Assembly (NCBI GenBank): GCA_031270145.1
Contig: JAISYD010000216.1
Location: 1-12,572 of the forward strand
Direction of reading: 5' to 3'
Source of the DNA: Planctomycetota bacterium
GTDB taxonomy: Bacteria > Planctomycetota > SZUA-567
DNA length: 12,572 nt
In this document: positions 1 through 7,517 of the stretch, in pieces
Position numbering within the stretch: the stretch's first letter is position 1
How the letters are laid out: each line of letters opens with the position of its first letter
Program-made: the position numbers and the translations under genes
The notes under the pieces: generated by a model
What the model was told of the DNA's origin: nothing
What the model saw: the letters and a program-made list of their open reading frames with translations, nothing else
Database searches by the model: none

Positions 1-18
1 GGCCGAGAAAATCCCCCC

Positions 19-46
19 TTGTTTTCCGCGCCGGCCGCCATATAAT
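19..46 (+). promoter_or_regulatory. Sigma-70-type promoter for the response regulator operon
   Basis: A perfect -10 hexamer TATAAT lies at 41-46, with a partial -35 TTGTTT at 19-24, spaced by 16 bases. Transcription would start around 53, about 25 bases before the ATG at 78. The purine-rich GGGAAGGG at 65-72 is a plausible ribosome site. No sigma-54 -24/-12 element is visible here. The -35 is only half matched, so strength is uncertain. Confidence 0.6.
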
Positions 47-77
47 TTCTCGGGCGGAAAAGGCGGGAAGGGCAGGC

Positions 78-1475
<1,398 letters not shown>

Positions 1476-1479
1476 CGGA

Positions 1480-3033
1480 ATGGCGGCCGGCGGGGCGAAG
1501 TTGGACGCGGTGGATTTCGAGATTCCCTGGCGCGAGGGCGCCACACTCCCGGCGCGGTCGCTTCTGCATGAGCGGAACGCCAGGTGGGAAATCCACCTGG
1601 CCGTCAGCGCGGACCGCATGCGGGCCTTCATCCGCATCGTTCCGGGGGGGAATTTCGCCGGGGTGGGCGCCGCCGAGCTGGCCGGCATCCTCAATTCGGC
1701 CGGAGTGATTTTCGGCCATTCCGGCCCCGGACTCGAACTGTACGCCGCCATTCAGAGCGGCCCTTCGCCCTTTCCCGGCTATTTCCAGCTCGCCCGGGGG
1801 ATCCCGATGAGCCGGGGCGAGGACGGCTCGGTGGAATTCCACGTCCAGCCAACCAGCTCCCAGCCCCGCTACGATCAATCGGCCAAGGGGAACATCGATT
1901 TCAAGCAGCTCAATCTGATAGAGAACTGCTTCATCGGCCAGCGCATCGCCTCGATCCTCCCGCCCGGCCCCGGCCGAGCCGGCCGGGACGTCTACGGCAA
2001 GGTCTTGCCGCCCCGGCCCGGCGTTCCCATCGAGGTGGAGGCCGGCCTGGGGGTGGCCGCCAACGCCAACGGCCGCGAGTTCACCGCCGAGGCCGAGGGC
2101 CACCTGATATACGAGAAAGGGGTCATCCGCATTTCGCAGCTCCTGGAAATCGACCACGACGTGGATCTCAGGGTGGGGAACCTGGACTTCGTCGGCAAAG
2201 TGGCGGTCAAGGGCTCCCTGCCGGACGGCTTCTACATCAACGGCAAGCGCGGCGTGGAGGTGCTCGGCGACATGGGCGCCGCCCGCATAACCTCGGAGGG
2301 CGACGTGACGCTGCGCGGCGGGGTCAAGGGCAAGAACGCGGCCATCATCACCTGCCGCAACCTGCACGCCCGCTACATCGACGACTCCGTGGTGGAGGCG
2401 ACCGGCAGCGTGACGATCGAAAAGGAGATCGTCAATTCCAACGTCAAGGCGCTGGGGCGGGTGTCGGTCCTGCGGGGCGCCATCGTCGGCGGCCTGGTCT
2501 GCGGCTTCCTGGGGGTGGAGGCCGACTCCGCCGGCTCGGAGCTGGGCGTCGCCACCCGCATCATGACCGGGCTTAGCTGGATGGACGAGAACCGCAAGGA
2601 AGACATCCGCGGCCAGGTGGCGGAGCGCCAGGAGCGGATCGAGTCGGCGAAAATCCTCCTGGCCCCCCTGTTTGCCGATCCCGAGGCGAAATCCCGCCTC
2701 GGCAACGAGGAAAAAAGCCTCCTCTTCGAGCTGGTGTCGGAGCTGCGCGAACTCCGGGACGATCTGCGCGAACTCCTGCAGGAGCGAAGCGCCATCCAGG
2801 ATCAGACCCGCGCCGACGCCGTCAACCTGATAAACATCGTCAAGATCCTCCACCAGGGGGTGGAAACCTCGTTTTCCCGGGCCTCGCGGAGCATCAGCGA
2901 CAGCGTCAAGGGGCCGCTGTCGCTGATTTCCGACGCTTCGGGCGACAAGGTGGACATTGTCCAGATGCAGAAGATGCCGCTCCTGAAAAAACCGGCGGCC
3001 GACGACGCCGGCGACGGATCGGCGGGTGGCTAA
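1480..3033 (+). CDS. FapA/DUF342-family beta-solenoid protein
   Basis: The 517-residue protein matches the FapA (DUF342) family, seen in flagellar and polymer-associated contexts and of poorly defined function. Visible parts: a divergent N-terminal region (1-130); the family segment around 132-180 (YDQSAKGNIDFKQLN, then GRDVYGKVLPPRPG); a glycine- and valine-rich repeating segment (about 185-345) with the short turns expected of a right-handed beta-helix, such as GDVTLRGGVKG and GSVTIEKEIV; and a charged alpha-helical region rich in Glu, Arg and Leu (about 370-445), probably a coiled coil. There is no signal peptide or membrane segment, so it should be cytoplasmic. The ATG at 1480 is chosen because GGGGAGG at 1464-1470 sits 9 bases upstream. 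It starts 4 bases after the regulator's stop and its last 8 bases overlap recA, so the three genes are probably one transcript. Confidence 0.85.
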   Translation: MAAGGAKLDAVDFEIPWREGATLPARSLLHERNARWEIHLAVSADRMRAFIRIVPGGNFAGVGAAELAGILNSAGVIFGHSGPGLELYAAIQSGPSPFPGYFQLARGIPMSRGEDGSVEFHVQPTSSQPRYDQSAKGNIDFKQLNLIENCFIGQRIASILPPGPGRAGRDVYGKVLPPRPGVPIEVEAGLGVAANANGREFTAEAEGHLIYEKGVIRISQLLEIDHDVDLRVGNLDFVGKVAVKGSLPDGFYINGKRGVEVLGDMGAARITSEGDVTLRGGVKGKNAAIITCRNLHARYIDDSVVEATGSVTIEKEIVNSNVKALGRVSVLRGAIVGGLVCGFLGVEADSAGSELGVATRIMTGLSWMDENRKEDIRGQVAERQERIESAKILLAPLFADPEAKSRLGNEEKSLLFELVSELRELRDDLRELLQERSAIQDQTRADAVNLINIVKILHQGVETSFSRASRSISDSVKGPLSLISDASGDKVDIVQMQKMPLLKKPAADDAGDGSAGG

Positions 3034-4063
3034 CCCCCTCTCCCGGCAGGCCCCGTCGCTTGAGGCGGCGCTGGCCCAAATCGCGAGGCAGTTCGGCGCC
3101 GGAGCGGTGATGCGCCTGGGGGCGACCCCGCCCGCCCCGGCGCCGGCCATTCCATCGGGATCCCTGGGGCTGGATCTGGCCATGGGCTCCGGGGGCTACC
3201 CCCGCGGCCGCATCGTCGAGATTTACGGGCCGGAGTCGTCCGGCAAGACCACCCTGGCCCTGCACGCCGCCGCCAGCGCCCAGGACGGCGGCGGCGTGGC
3301 GGCGGTGATCGACGCGGAACACGCCCTGGATCCGGCCTATGCCCGGCGGCTGGGCGTGGACCTGGATCGCCTTCTCATCTCCCAGCCCGATTCGGGCGAG
3401 CAGGCGCTGGACATTTGCGAACTCCTGGTCAAGTCGAACGCGGTCGACCTGGTGGCGATTGACTCGGTGGCGGCGCTCACCCCCAGGGCCGAGCTGGAGG
3501 GCTCGATGGGCGACACCCACGTCGGGCTCCAGGCCAGACTGATGAGCCAGGCCCTGCGCAAACTGACCGGAGCCATCAGCCGCTCCGCCGCCGTGGTCGT
3601 CTTCATCAACCAGATACGCATGAAAATCGGGGCGGCTTTCGGCAATCCGGAAACCACCCCCGGCGGCCGGGCGCTACGGTTCTACGCCTCGGTGCGGCTG
3701 GACATCCGCCGCATCGAGACTCTGAAGGGGCCGGAAGGGCCGCGCGGAAGCCGGGTGCGGGTCAAGGTGGTCAAAAACAAGGTGGCGCCGCCCTTCCGCC
3801 AGGCCGAATTCGACATCGTTTTCAGCCAGGGCATCCGCCGGGAGACCGAATTGCTGGATTTGGGGCTGGCGGCCGGACTGGTGCTCGCCTCCGGCTCCTG
3901 GCTGTCGCTGAACGGCTCCCGACTGGGGCAGGGGCGGGAAAAGGCGGCCGAAGCGCTGGCGGCCGATCCGGCGGCGGCGGCGGCGCTTCGCCAGGCGATA
4001 ATCCAGGCTTGCCGGCCGGACGGGAATCCCGCAACGACGGCGCGCCCGCCCCGGCGCGGTTGA
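3026..4063 (+). CDS. recA: RecA recombinase
   Basis: RecA is the DNA-dependent ATPase that forms filaments on single-stranded DNA for strand exchange and for SOS induction. The 345 residues include the start pattern expected of the family (LAQIARQFGAGAVMRLG, 16-32), Walker A GPESSGKT at 68-75, the catalytic-glutamate segment IDAEHALDP (E98), Walker B at 143-146, and the DNA-binding loop 2 (NQIRMKIG then FGNPETTPGG, 195-214). The GTG start at 3026 is supported by N-terminal alignment and gives an 8-base overlap with the previous gene, so translation is probably coupled; there is no strong ribosome site of its own. The C-terminus is odd. RecA usually ends in an acidic tail, whereas this one ends in a Pro/Arg-rich, basic stretch (TARPPRRG). 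I see no clear promoter or LexA-type operator directly upstream, so SOS control would have to act further back. Confidence 0.96.
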   Translation: MANPLSRQAPSLEAALAQIARQFGAGAVMRLGATPPAPAPAIPSGSLGLDLAMGSGGYPRGRIVEIYGPESSGKTTLALHAAASAQDGGGVAAVIDAEHALDPAYARRLGVDLDRLLISQPDSGEQALDICELLVKSNAVDLVAIDSVAALTPRAELEGSMGDTHVGLQARLMSQALRKLTGAISRSAAVVVFINQIRMKIGAAFGNPETTPGGRALRFYASVRLDIRRIETLKGPEGPRGSRVRVKVVKNKVAPPFRQAEFDIVFSQGIRRETELLDLGLAAGLVLASGSWLSLNGSRLGQGREKAAEALAADPAAAAALRQAIIQACRPDGNPATTARPPRRG

Positions 4064-4082
4064 GGCCGCCGCGAATTTTTTT
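4055..4082 (+). terminator. Probable weak intrinsic terminator of the recA operon
   Basis: CGCGG at 4055-4059 pairs with CCGCG at 4069-4073 across a 9-base loop, followed after AA by seven T residues at 4076-4082. The stem begins inside the recA coding sequence and the stop codon lies in the loop. The short stem makes it a modest terminator, but its position between recA and a new promoter fits. Confidence 0.5.
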
Positions 4083-4101
4083 ATTTCAAGCCGAAAAAAA
4101 C

Positions 4102-4129
4102 TTGCTTTTCCTTACGGCATCCGTAGCAT
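4102..4129 (+). promoter_or_regulatory. Probable promoter of the trp operon
   Basis: TTGCTT at 4102-4107 and TAGCAT at 4124-4129 are spaced by 16 bases, with A-rich sequence just upstream. Transcription would start near 4136, about 40 bases before the trp leader reading frame. It is the only reasonable sigma-70-like pair I see between the recA terminator and the leader. I see no palindrome clear enough to call a TrpR operator. Confidence 0.5.
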
Positions 4130-4177
4130 AAACCCCGTCGCGGCGATTGGACGCCGCGCGTCGAAGGGAATTCCGGC

Positions 4178-4357
4178 ATGCGCCAGGGCGGCAATCCGCT
4201 TTTCCTCAGCTTTGGCGGCTTCGCCCCTGGCCGGGACGCGGCGATATCCGGCGTTTCCTACGGCGGCAACGGGTGGCGGCGGCGCGGGAGCTGGCGGCGG
4301 TTCAATCCGCCGGCTGTTCCGTCCGCCTTCGCCAGGGGCCGCGTTTTCCGACAATGA
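4178..4357 (+). CDS. trpL: Trp operon leader peptide, 59 codons with two Trp codons
   Basis: An ATG at 4178 preceded by AAGGGA at 4164-4169 (8-base spacing) opens a 59-codon frame ending at TGA 4355-4357. It contains Trp codons at 33 (4274-4276) and 39 (4292-4294), in the local context YGGNGWRRRGSWRR. The second Trp codon sits in the 5' arm of a hairpin whose other arm can instead pair with the trp terminator, which is the arrangement expected of a leader peptide read for Trp-tRNA charging. It is much longer than the 14-residue E. coli leader and its Trp codons are not adjacent, so stalling would be less sharp. It has no recognisable domain. The name rests on position and RNA geometry only, not on homology. 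Confidence 0.55.
   Translation: MRQGGNPLFLSFGGFAPGRDAAISGVSYGGNGWRRRGSWRRFNPPAVPSAFARGRVFRQ
4287..4322 (+). promoter_or_regulatory. Anti-antiterminator hairpin (region 1:2) of the trp leader
   Basis: CGGCGG at 4295-4300 pairs perfectly with CCGCCG at 4307-4312 across the loop TTCAAT. With small bulges, GGAGC at 4287-4291 and GG at 4293-4294 can extend the helix against 4314-4320. The 5' arm contains the second leader Trp codon (4292-4294). A stalled ribosome there would melt this hairpin and release 4309-4322. Pairing is directly visible; the role is inferred. Confidence 0.55.
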
Positions 4358-4411
4358 TCCGCCTGAAAACATGGCCTTAAAACGCGATTCGCGCTTCACG
4401 GGACAGCCGGC
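4309..4411 (+). promoter_or_regulatory. Antiterminator pairing (region 2:3) of the trp leader
   Basis: GCCGGCTGTTCCGT at 4309-4322 is the reverse complement of ACGGGACAGCCGGC at 4398-4411 over 14 consecutive positions, with one G-U wobble (4318 with 4402). The downstream strand is the whole 5' arm of the trp terminator plus its inner stem, so this helix and the terminator cannot coexist. The upstream strand also overlaps the region 1:2 hairpin. A match this long and this well placed is unlikely by chance. The 75-base stretch between the strands holds the end of the leader frame and a small hairpin (CGCG-ATT-CGCG, 4383-4393). Confidence 0.65.
4354..4380 (+). CDS. Possible second 8-codon leader mini-ORF
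   Basis: ATG at 4354 overlaps the stop of the 59-codon leader as ATGA and reads MIRLKTWP before TAA. It has one Trp codon (4372-4374), 24 bases before the terminator's 5' arm. The ATGA overlap would allow reinitiation by the leader ribosome. There is no good ribosome site and one Trp codon is weak evidence, so it may be chance. Confidence 0.2.
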   Translation: MIRLKTWP

Positions 4412-4429
4412 CGGCCGTCCCGTTTTTTT
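4398..4429 (+). terminator. Trp operon attenuator terminator (region 3:4)
   Basis: ACGGGAC at 4398-4404 pairs with GTCCCGT at 4417-4423; inside, GCC at 4406-4408 pairs with GGC at 4413-4415 around a GGCC loop. A run of seven T residues follows at 4423-4429. This is a strong intrinsic terminator, 48 bases before the trpE start and within the same transcript, so it should limit read-through into the operon unless its 5' arm is sequestered by the upstream antiterminator strand. Confidence 0.85.
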
Positions 4430-4477
4430 GTTTCCCGGTTTCCTTTCCGGGTTCCGGTTTAGCGAATTGGAGCGAGC

Positions 4478-5905
4478 ATGGCAAATCCCAGCCTCAGAAC
4501 CGACGGCGTCATCCGCATGTTGCCGGGCGAACGCTTCACCCCCTTCGCCCTGGCCCGCAAACTGAACGCGAGGATTCTTTTTGAATCCTCCTCCTTCGAG
4601 CGCGGCCGTTCCCGCTATTCGCTCCTGGTGCTGGACGAGGCCTTCCGCCTGATCCAGCGGGGGCCGGAGGTCCTGTTCCGGGCGGCCGGAGAGGCGGAGC
4701 GGCCCTTCGCCTCCGCCCCGGCGCGCGACATCCTGGACGCGGCGGCCTGGTTCGCCAACCAGCATCCCGCCCTGCACCAGGACTTCCCCTACCCCTGCGG
4801 CGGCTTCGGCTATGTCGGCTACGAATTCGCCGCCCGTTGCGACGCCGTCCGCCTCGCCCCGAAACCCGACGACATCGGCATAGACGACGCGGCGTTCCTT
4901 TTCGGCCACGTCTACCTGATTTACGACCACCACGCCGACATCATCTATCTGCACGGCGTCAATTACCACGAGCGCCAGACCGACTTGAAAACCGCCCTGG
5001 ACGCGGCCGAGCGGCGCATCCGCGATTTGGACTTCAATTACCTGGCTGAACCGGAATCGCCGGCCGGGGCGAGCCTGATCCCGGATCCGGAAGGCGAGCG
5101 GGAGTTCCTCGCCGGCGTGGCCTCGATTAAGCGGGACATCGAGGCCGGCAGCCTGATCCAGGCCGTGCTGTCGCGGCGGATCGAGGTTGAGACCGACCGC
5201 TCCTCCCTCGACAGCTACCGGCGGCTCAGATCCATCAACCCCTCCCCCTACATGTTCCATATCGATTTCGGCGACTTCCAGCTCTTCGGCGCCTCGCCCG
5301 AGATGCACGTCAGGCTGAAGGAGGGCCGGCTGACCATAAAACCCTTGGCCGGCACCCGGCCGCGCCGGGCCGACCCGGCCGCCAACGCCGAGCTGGAGCG
5401 GGAACTCCTGGCCGACGAAAAGGAAAGGGCCGAGCACATGATGCTGGTCGATCTCGCCAGGAACGACCTGGGCCGGGTGGCTCGGATCGGCTCGGTCAAG
5501 GTGGCGGATCTCATGTCGGTGGAGCATTATTCCCACGTCATGCACCTTTCCTCGCGGGTGGAGGCGGAGCTGGCCGCCGCCGCCGCCGGCCTCGACGCCA
5601 TCCGCCTGTCCTTCCCGGCCGGCACCGTCTCCGGCGCCCCGAAAATTCGGGCCATGGAGACGCTGGACCGGCTGGAACGGCGCCCCAGGCGCTTTTATTC
5701 CGGCCTGGTGGGCTTCATCGAGCCGGACGGCGACTTCAACACCTGCATCGCCATCCGCTGCGCCCTGCAAAAGGGCCGCAAGCTGTGGCTCCAGGCCGGG
5801 GCGGGCATAGTCCACGACTCGATCCCGGAACGGGAACTGGCGGAAACCAACCACAAGCTGGGGGCGCTATTGGCCGCCCTCGGCCAGCAGACAGGGGAGG
5901 CGTGA
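4478..5905 (+). CDS. trpE: Anthranilate synthase component I
   Basis: TrpE converts chorismate to anthranilate using ammonia delivered by the TrpG domain encoded next door. The 475 residues carry the family signatures: PSPYMF (255-260), GASPEMHVR (271-279), AGTRPR (291-296), ADEKERAEHMMLVDLARNDLG (312-332), YSHVMH (351-356), FPAGTVSGAPKIRAME (379-394) and QAGAGIVHDS (439-448). LFESS at 34-38 with the following Arg-Tyr-Ser matches the N-terminal site where tryptophan binds for feedback inhibition, which argues for TrpE rather than PabB. The start is supported by GGAG at 4469-4472. It is the first gene after the attenuator and is followed after one base by trpGD. A small oddity is ETNHK near 456-460, where the family usually has Asn-Lys. 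Assignment is very sure. Confidence 0.96.
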   Translation: MANPSLRTDGVIRMLPGERFTPFALARKLNARILFESSSFERGRSRYSLLVLDEAFRLIQRGPEVLFRAAGEAERPFASAPARDILDAAAWFANQHPALHQDFPYPCGGFGYVGYEFAARCDAVRLAPKPDDIGIDDAAFLFGHVYLIYDHHADIIYLHGVNYHERQTDLKTALDAAERRIRDLDFNYLAEPESPAGASLIPDPEGEREFLAGVASIKRDIEAGSLIQAVLSRRIEVETDRSSLDSYRRLRSINPSPYMFHIDFGDFQLFGASPEMHVRLKEGRLTIKPLAGTRPRRADPAANAELERELLADEKERAEHMMLVDLARNDLGRVARIGSVKVADLMSVEHYSHVMHLSSRVEAELAAAAAGLDAIRLSFPAGTVSGAPKIRAMETLDRLERRPRRFYSGLVGFIEPDGDFNTCIAIRCALQKGRKLWLQAGAGIVHDSIPERELAETNHKLGALLAALGQQTGEA

Positions 5906-5906
5906 A

Positions 5907-7502
5907 ATGCGCTTGATCATCGACCACTTCGACTCGTTCACCTACAACCTGGCGCAAATGCTCGGGGAAATCGCCCCCGAGGTCAGGGTCCTGCGCTACG
6001 GCTCCCTCCGTCCCGGGGACTTGGAGGCGATGCGGCCCGAGGGCATAATCCTTTCCCCCGGCCCCGGCGGCCCGGACGAATACCCCGACAGCCAGGAGCT
6101 GATCCGGCGCTTCCTCGGCCAAATCCCCATCCTCGGGATCTGCCTCGGCCACGAGTTGCTGGCCGCGGCCCTGGGCGGGCGCATTCGCCGGGGCCAGCGC
6201 ATCATGCACGGCAAGGGCGACGAAATCCTGCACGACGGACGCGGCTGTTTGCGCAACATCCCCTCGCCCGCCTCGTTCATGCGCTACCATTCGCTGGTGG
6301 TCGAGCCCGATCTGCCTCCCTGCCTGGAGGTCTCGGCCCGGAGCCGCCTGGACGGCGACGTCATGGCGATCCGCCACCGCGAATTCGCCGCCGAGGGCCT
6401 GCAATTCCATCCCGAGTCGGCGGGCTCGGAATACGGCCGCCGGGCGCTGGAGAATTTCGTCAATTACCGCCGCGAGCCCTTCCCGGCCCGGCGGACGCTC
6501 TCGCGCCTGCTGGCGGGGGAAAACCTGGGACGGGAGACCGCCCGCGCCTTCATGCTGGAAATGGCCGAGGGCAACCTGGGGGACGCCCAACTGGCCGGCT
6601 TCCTCTGCGCCTTCGAGGCCAAGGGGCCGACGGCGGAGGAAATCGCCGGCTGCGCCTCGGTGATGGTGGACAAGTGCGTCCGCTTCGACGCCCCCATGCC
6701 GGTGCTGGATATCGTAGGCATCGGCGGCGACAACCAAGGGTCCTTCAACCTGTCCTCCATGGCCTCAATCGCCGCCGCCGCTTGCGGCCAGGCGGTGGCC
6801 AAGCACGGCAACCGGGCGGTGAGCTCCTTCTGTGGCGCGGCCGACTTTTTCGGCGAACTCGGCTATCCCCTGAACCTGCCGCCCCGCCGGGCCGAACGGC
6901 TGCTGGCCGAGACCGGCTTCGCCTTCCTCTTCGCCCCCCTCTACCACAGCGCCATGAAGCACGCCGCCAAGGCCCGCCGGGAATTGGCGATCCGCACCCT
7001 GATGAACCTGCTCGGCCCCCTGGCCAACCCCGCCAAGGCCCGGTACCAACTGCTGGGCGCGCCGGAGGACGCCATGCTGCGCCCGCTGGCCGAGGCGGCC
7101 CTGCTGCTGGGGGCGGAGCGGGTGATGGCTGTCCGGAGCCTGGACGGCCTGGACGAATTCTCCTGCGCCGCCCCCACCCGCTGCGTCCTCGGGGAGGCGG
7201 GCGGGACGCCGCGGGAATTTGTTTTCGATCCGGCCGAGGCGGGCATCGGCGACCGCGACAGCGCCTCGCTCAGGGGCGGCACCGCCAAGGACAACGTCGC
7301 CATCGCCCGGCGGCTGCTGGCGGGGGAGGAGGGAGGGGTGTTGGACGCGGTGTGCCTGAACGCCGGGGCCGGGCTGTTTGTGACCGGCGCGGCCGGGAAC
7401 GTGGCCGAGGGCGCGGCGCTGGCCCGGCGGGCCTTCGCGGACGGGCGGGTCGCGGCCAAGCTGGACGAGATAATCCGCCGGGCCGGGCAATTGGCGGCGT
7501 GA
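5907..7502 (+). CDS. trpGD: Fused anthranilate synthase glutaminase (TrpG) and anthranilate phosphoribosyltransferase (TrpD)
   Basis: One 531-residue protein joins two enzymes. The class I glutamine amidotransferase (1 to about 190) shows DSFTYNL (9-15), SPGPGGP (50-56), the nucleophile C79 in GICLGHE, RYHSL (126-130) and H168/E170 in FHPES. The phosphoribosyltransferase (about 197-531) shows GIGGDNQGSFNLSS (271-284), KHGNRAVSS (299-307), the YHSAMKH and RRELAIRT segments (346-364), NLLGPLANP (367-375) and the Mg-binding DE at 416-417. It supplies ammonia to TrpE and then transfers phosphoribose to anthranilate. Two normally conserved positions differ: the Gln after CLGH is Glu (E83), and the GTGGD loop is GIGGD (I272). 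GGGGAGG at 5894-5900 serves as ribosome site and the gap from trpE is one base. Both active sites otherwise look complete. Confidence 0.95.
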   Translation: MRLIIDHFDSFTYNLAQMLGEIAPEVRVLRYGSLRPGDLEAMRPEGIILSPGPGGPDEYPDSQELIRRFLGQIPILGICLGHELLAAALGGRIRRGQRIMHGKGDEILHDGRGCLRNIPSPASFMRYHSLVVEPDLPPCLEVSARSRLDGDVMAIRHREFAAEGLQFHPESAGSEYGRRALENFVNYRREPFPARRTLSRLLAGENLGRETARAFMLEMAEGNLGDAQLAGFLCAFEAKGPTAEEIAGCASVMVDKCVRFDAPMPVLDIVGIGGDNQGSFNLSSMASIAAAACGQAVAKHGNRAVSSFCGAADFFGELGYPLNLPPRRAERLLAETGFAFLFAPLYHSAMKHAAKARRELAIRTLMNLLGPLANPAKARYQLLGAPEDAMLRPLAEAALLLGAERVMAVRSLDGLDEFSCAAPTRCVLGEAGGTPREFVFDPAEAGIGDRDSASLRGGTAKDNVAIARRLLAGEEGGVLDAVCLNAGAGLFVTGAAGNVAEGAALARRAFADGRVAAKLDEIIRRAGQLAA

Positions 7503-7517
7503 ATCCGGGAGATCGGC

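Noticed and set aside
4212..4565. A 117-codon frame running through the trp leader and terminator into trpE
   Set aside because: It reads across the attenuator and overlaps trpE out of frame, has no ribosome site at a sensible distance and no known pattern.
4112..5854. Long minus-strand open frame opposite trpE and its leader
   Set aside because: It is the antisense shadow of trpE, with no recognisable domain and composition typical of a shadow frame.
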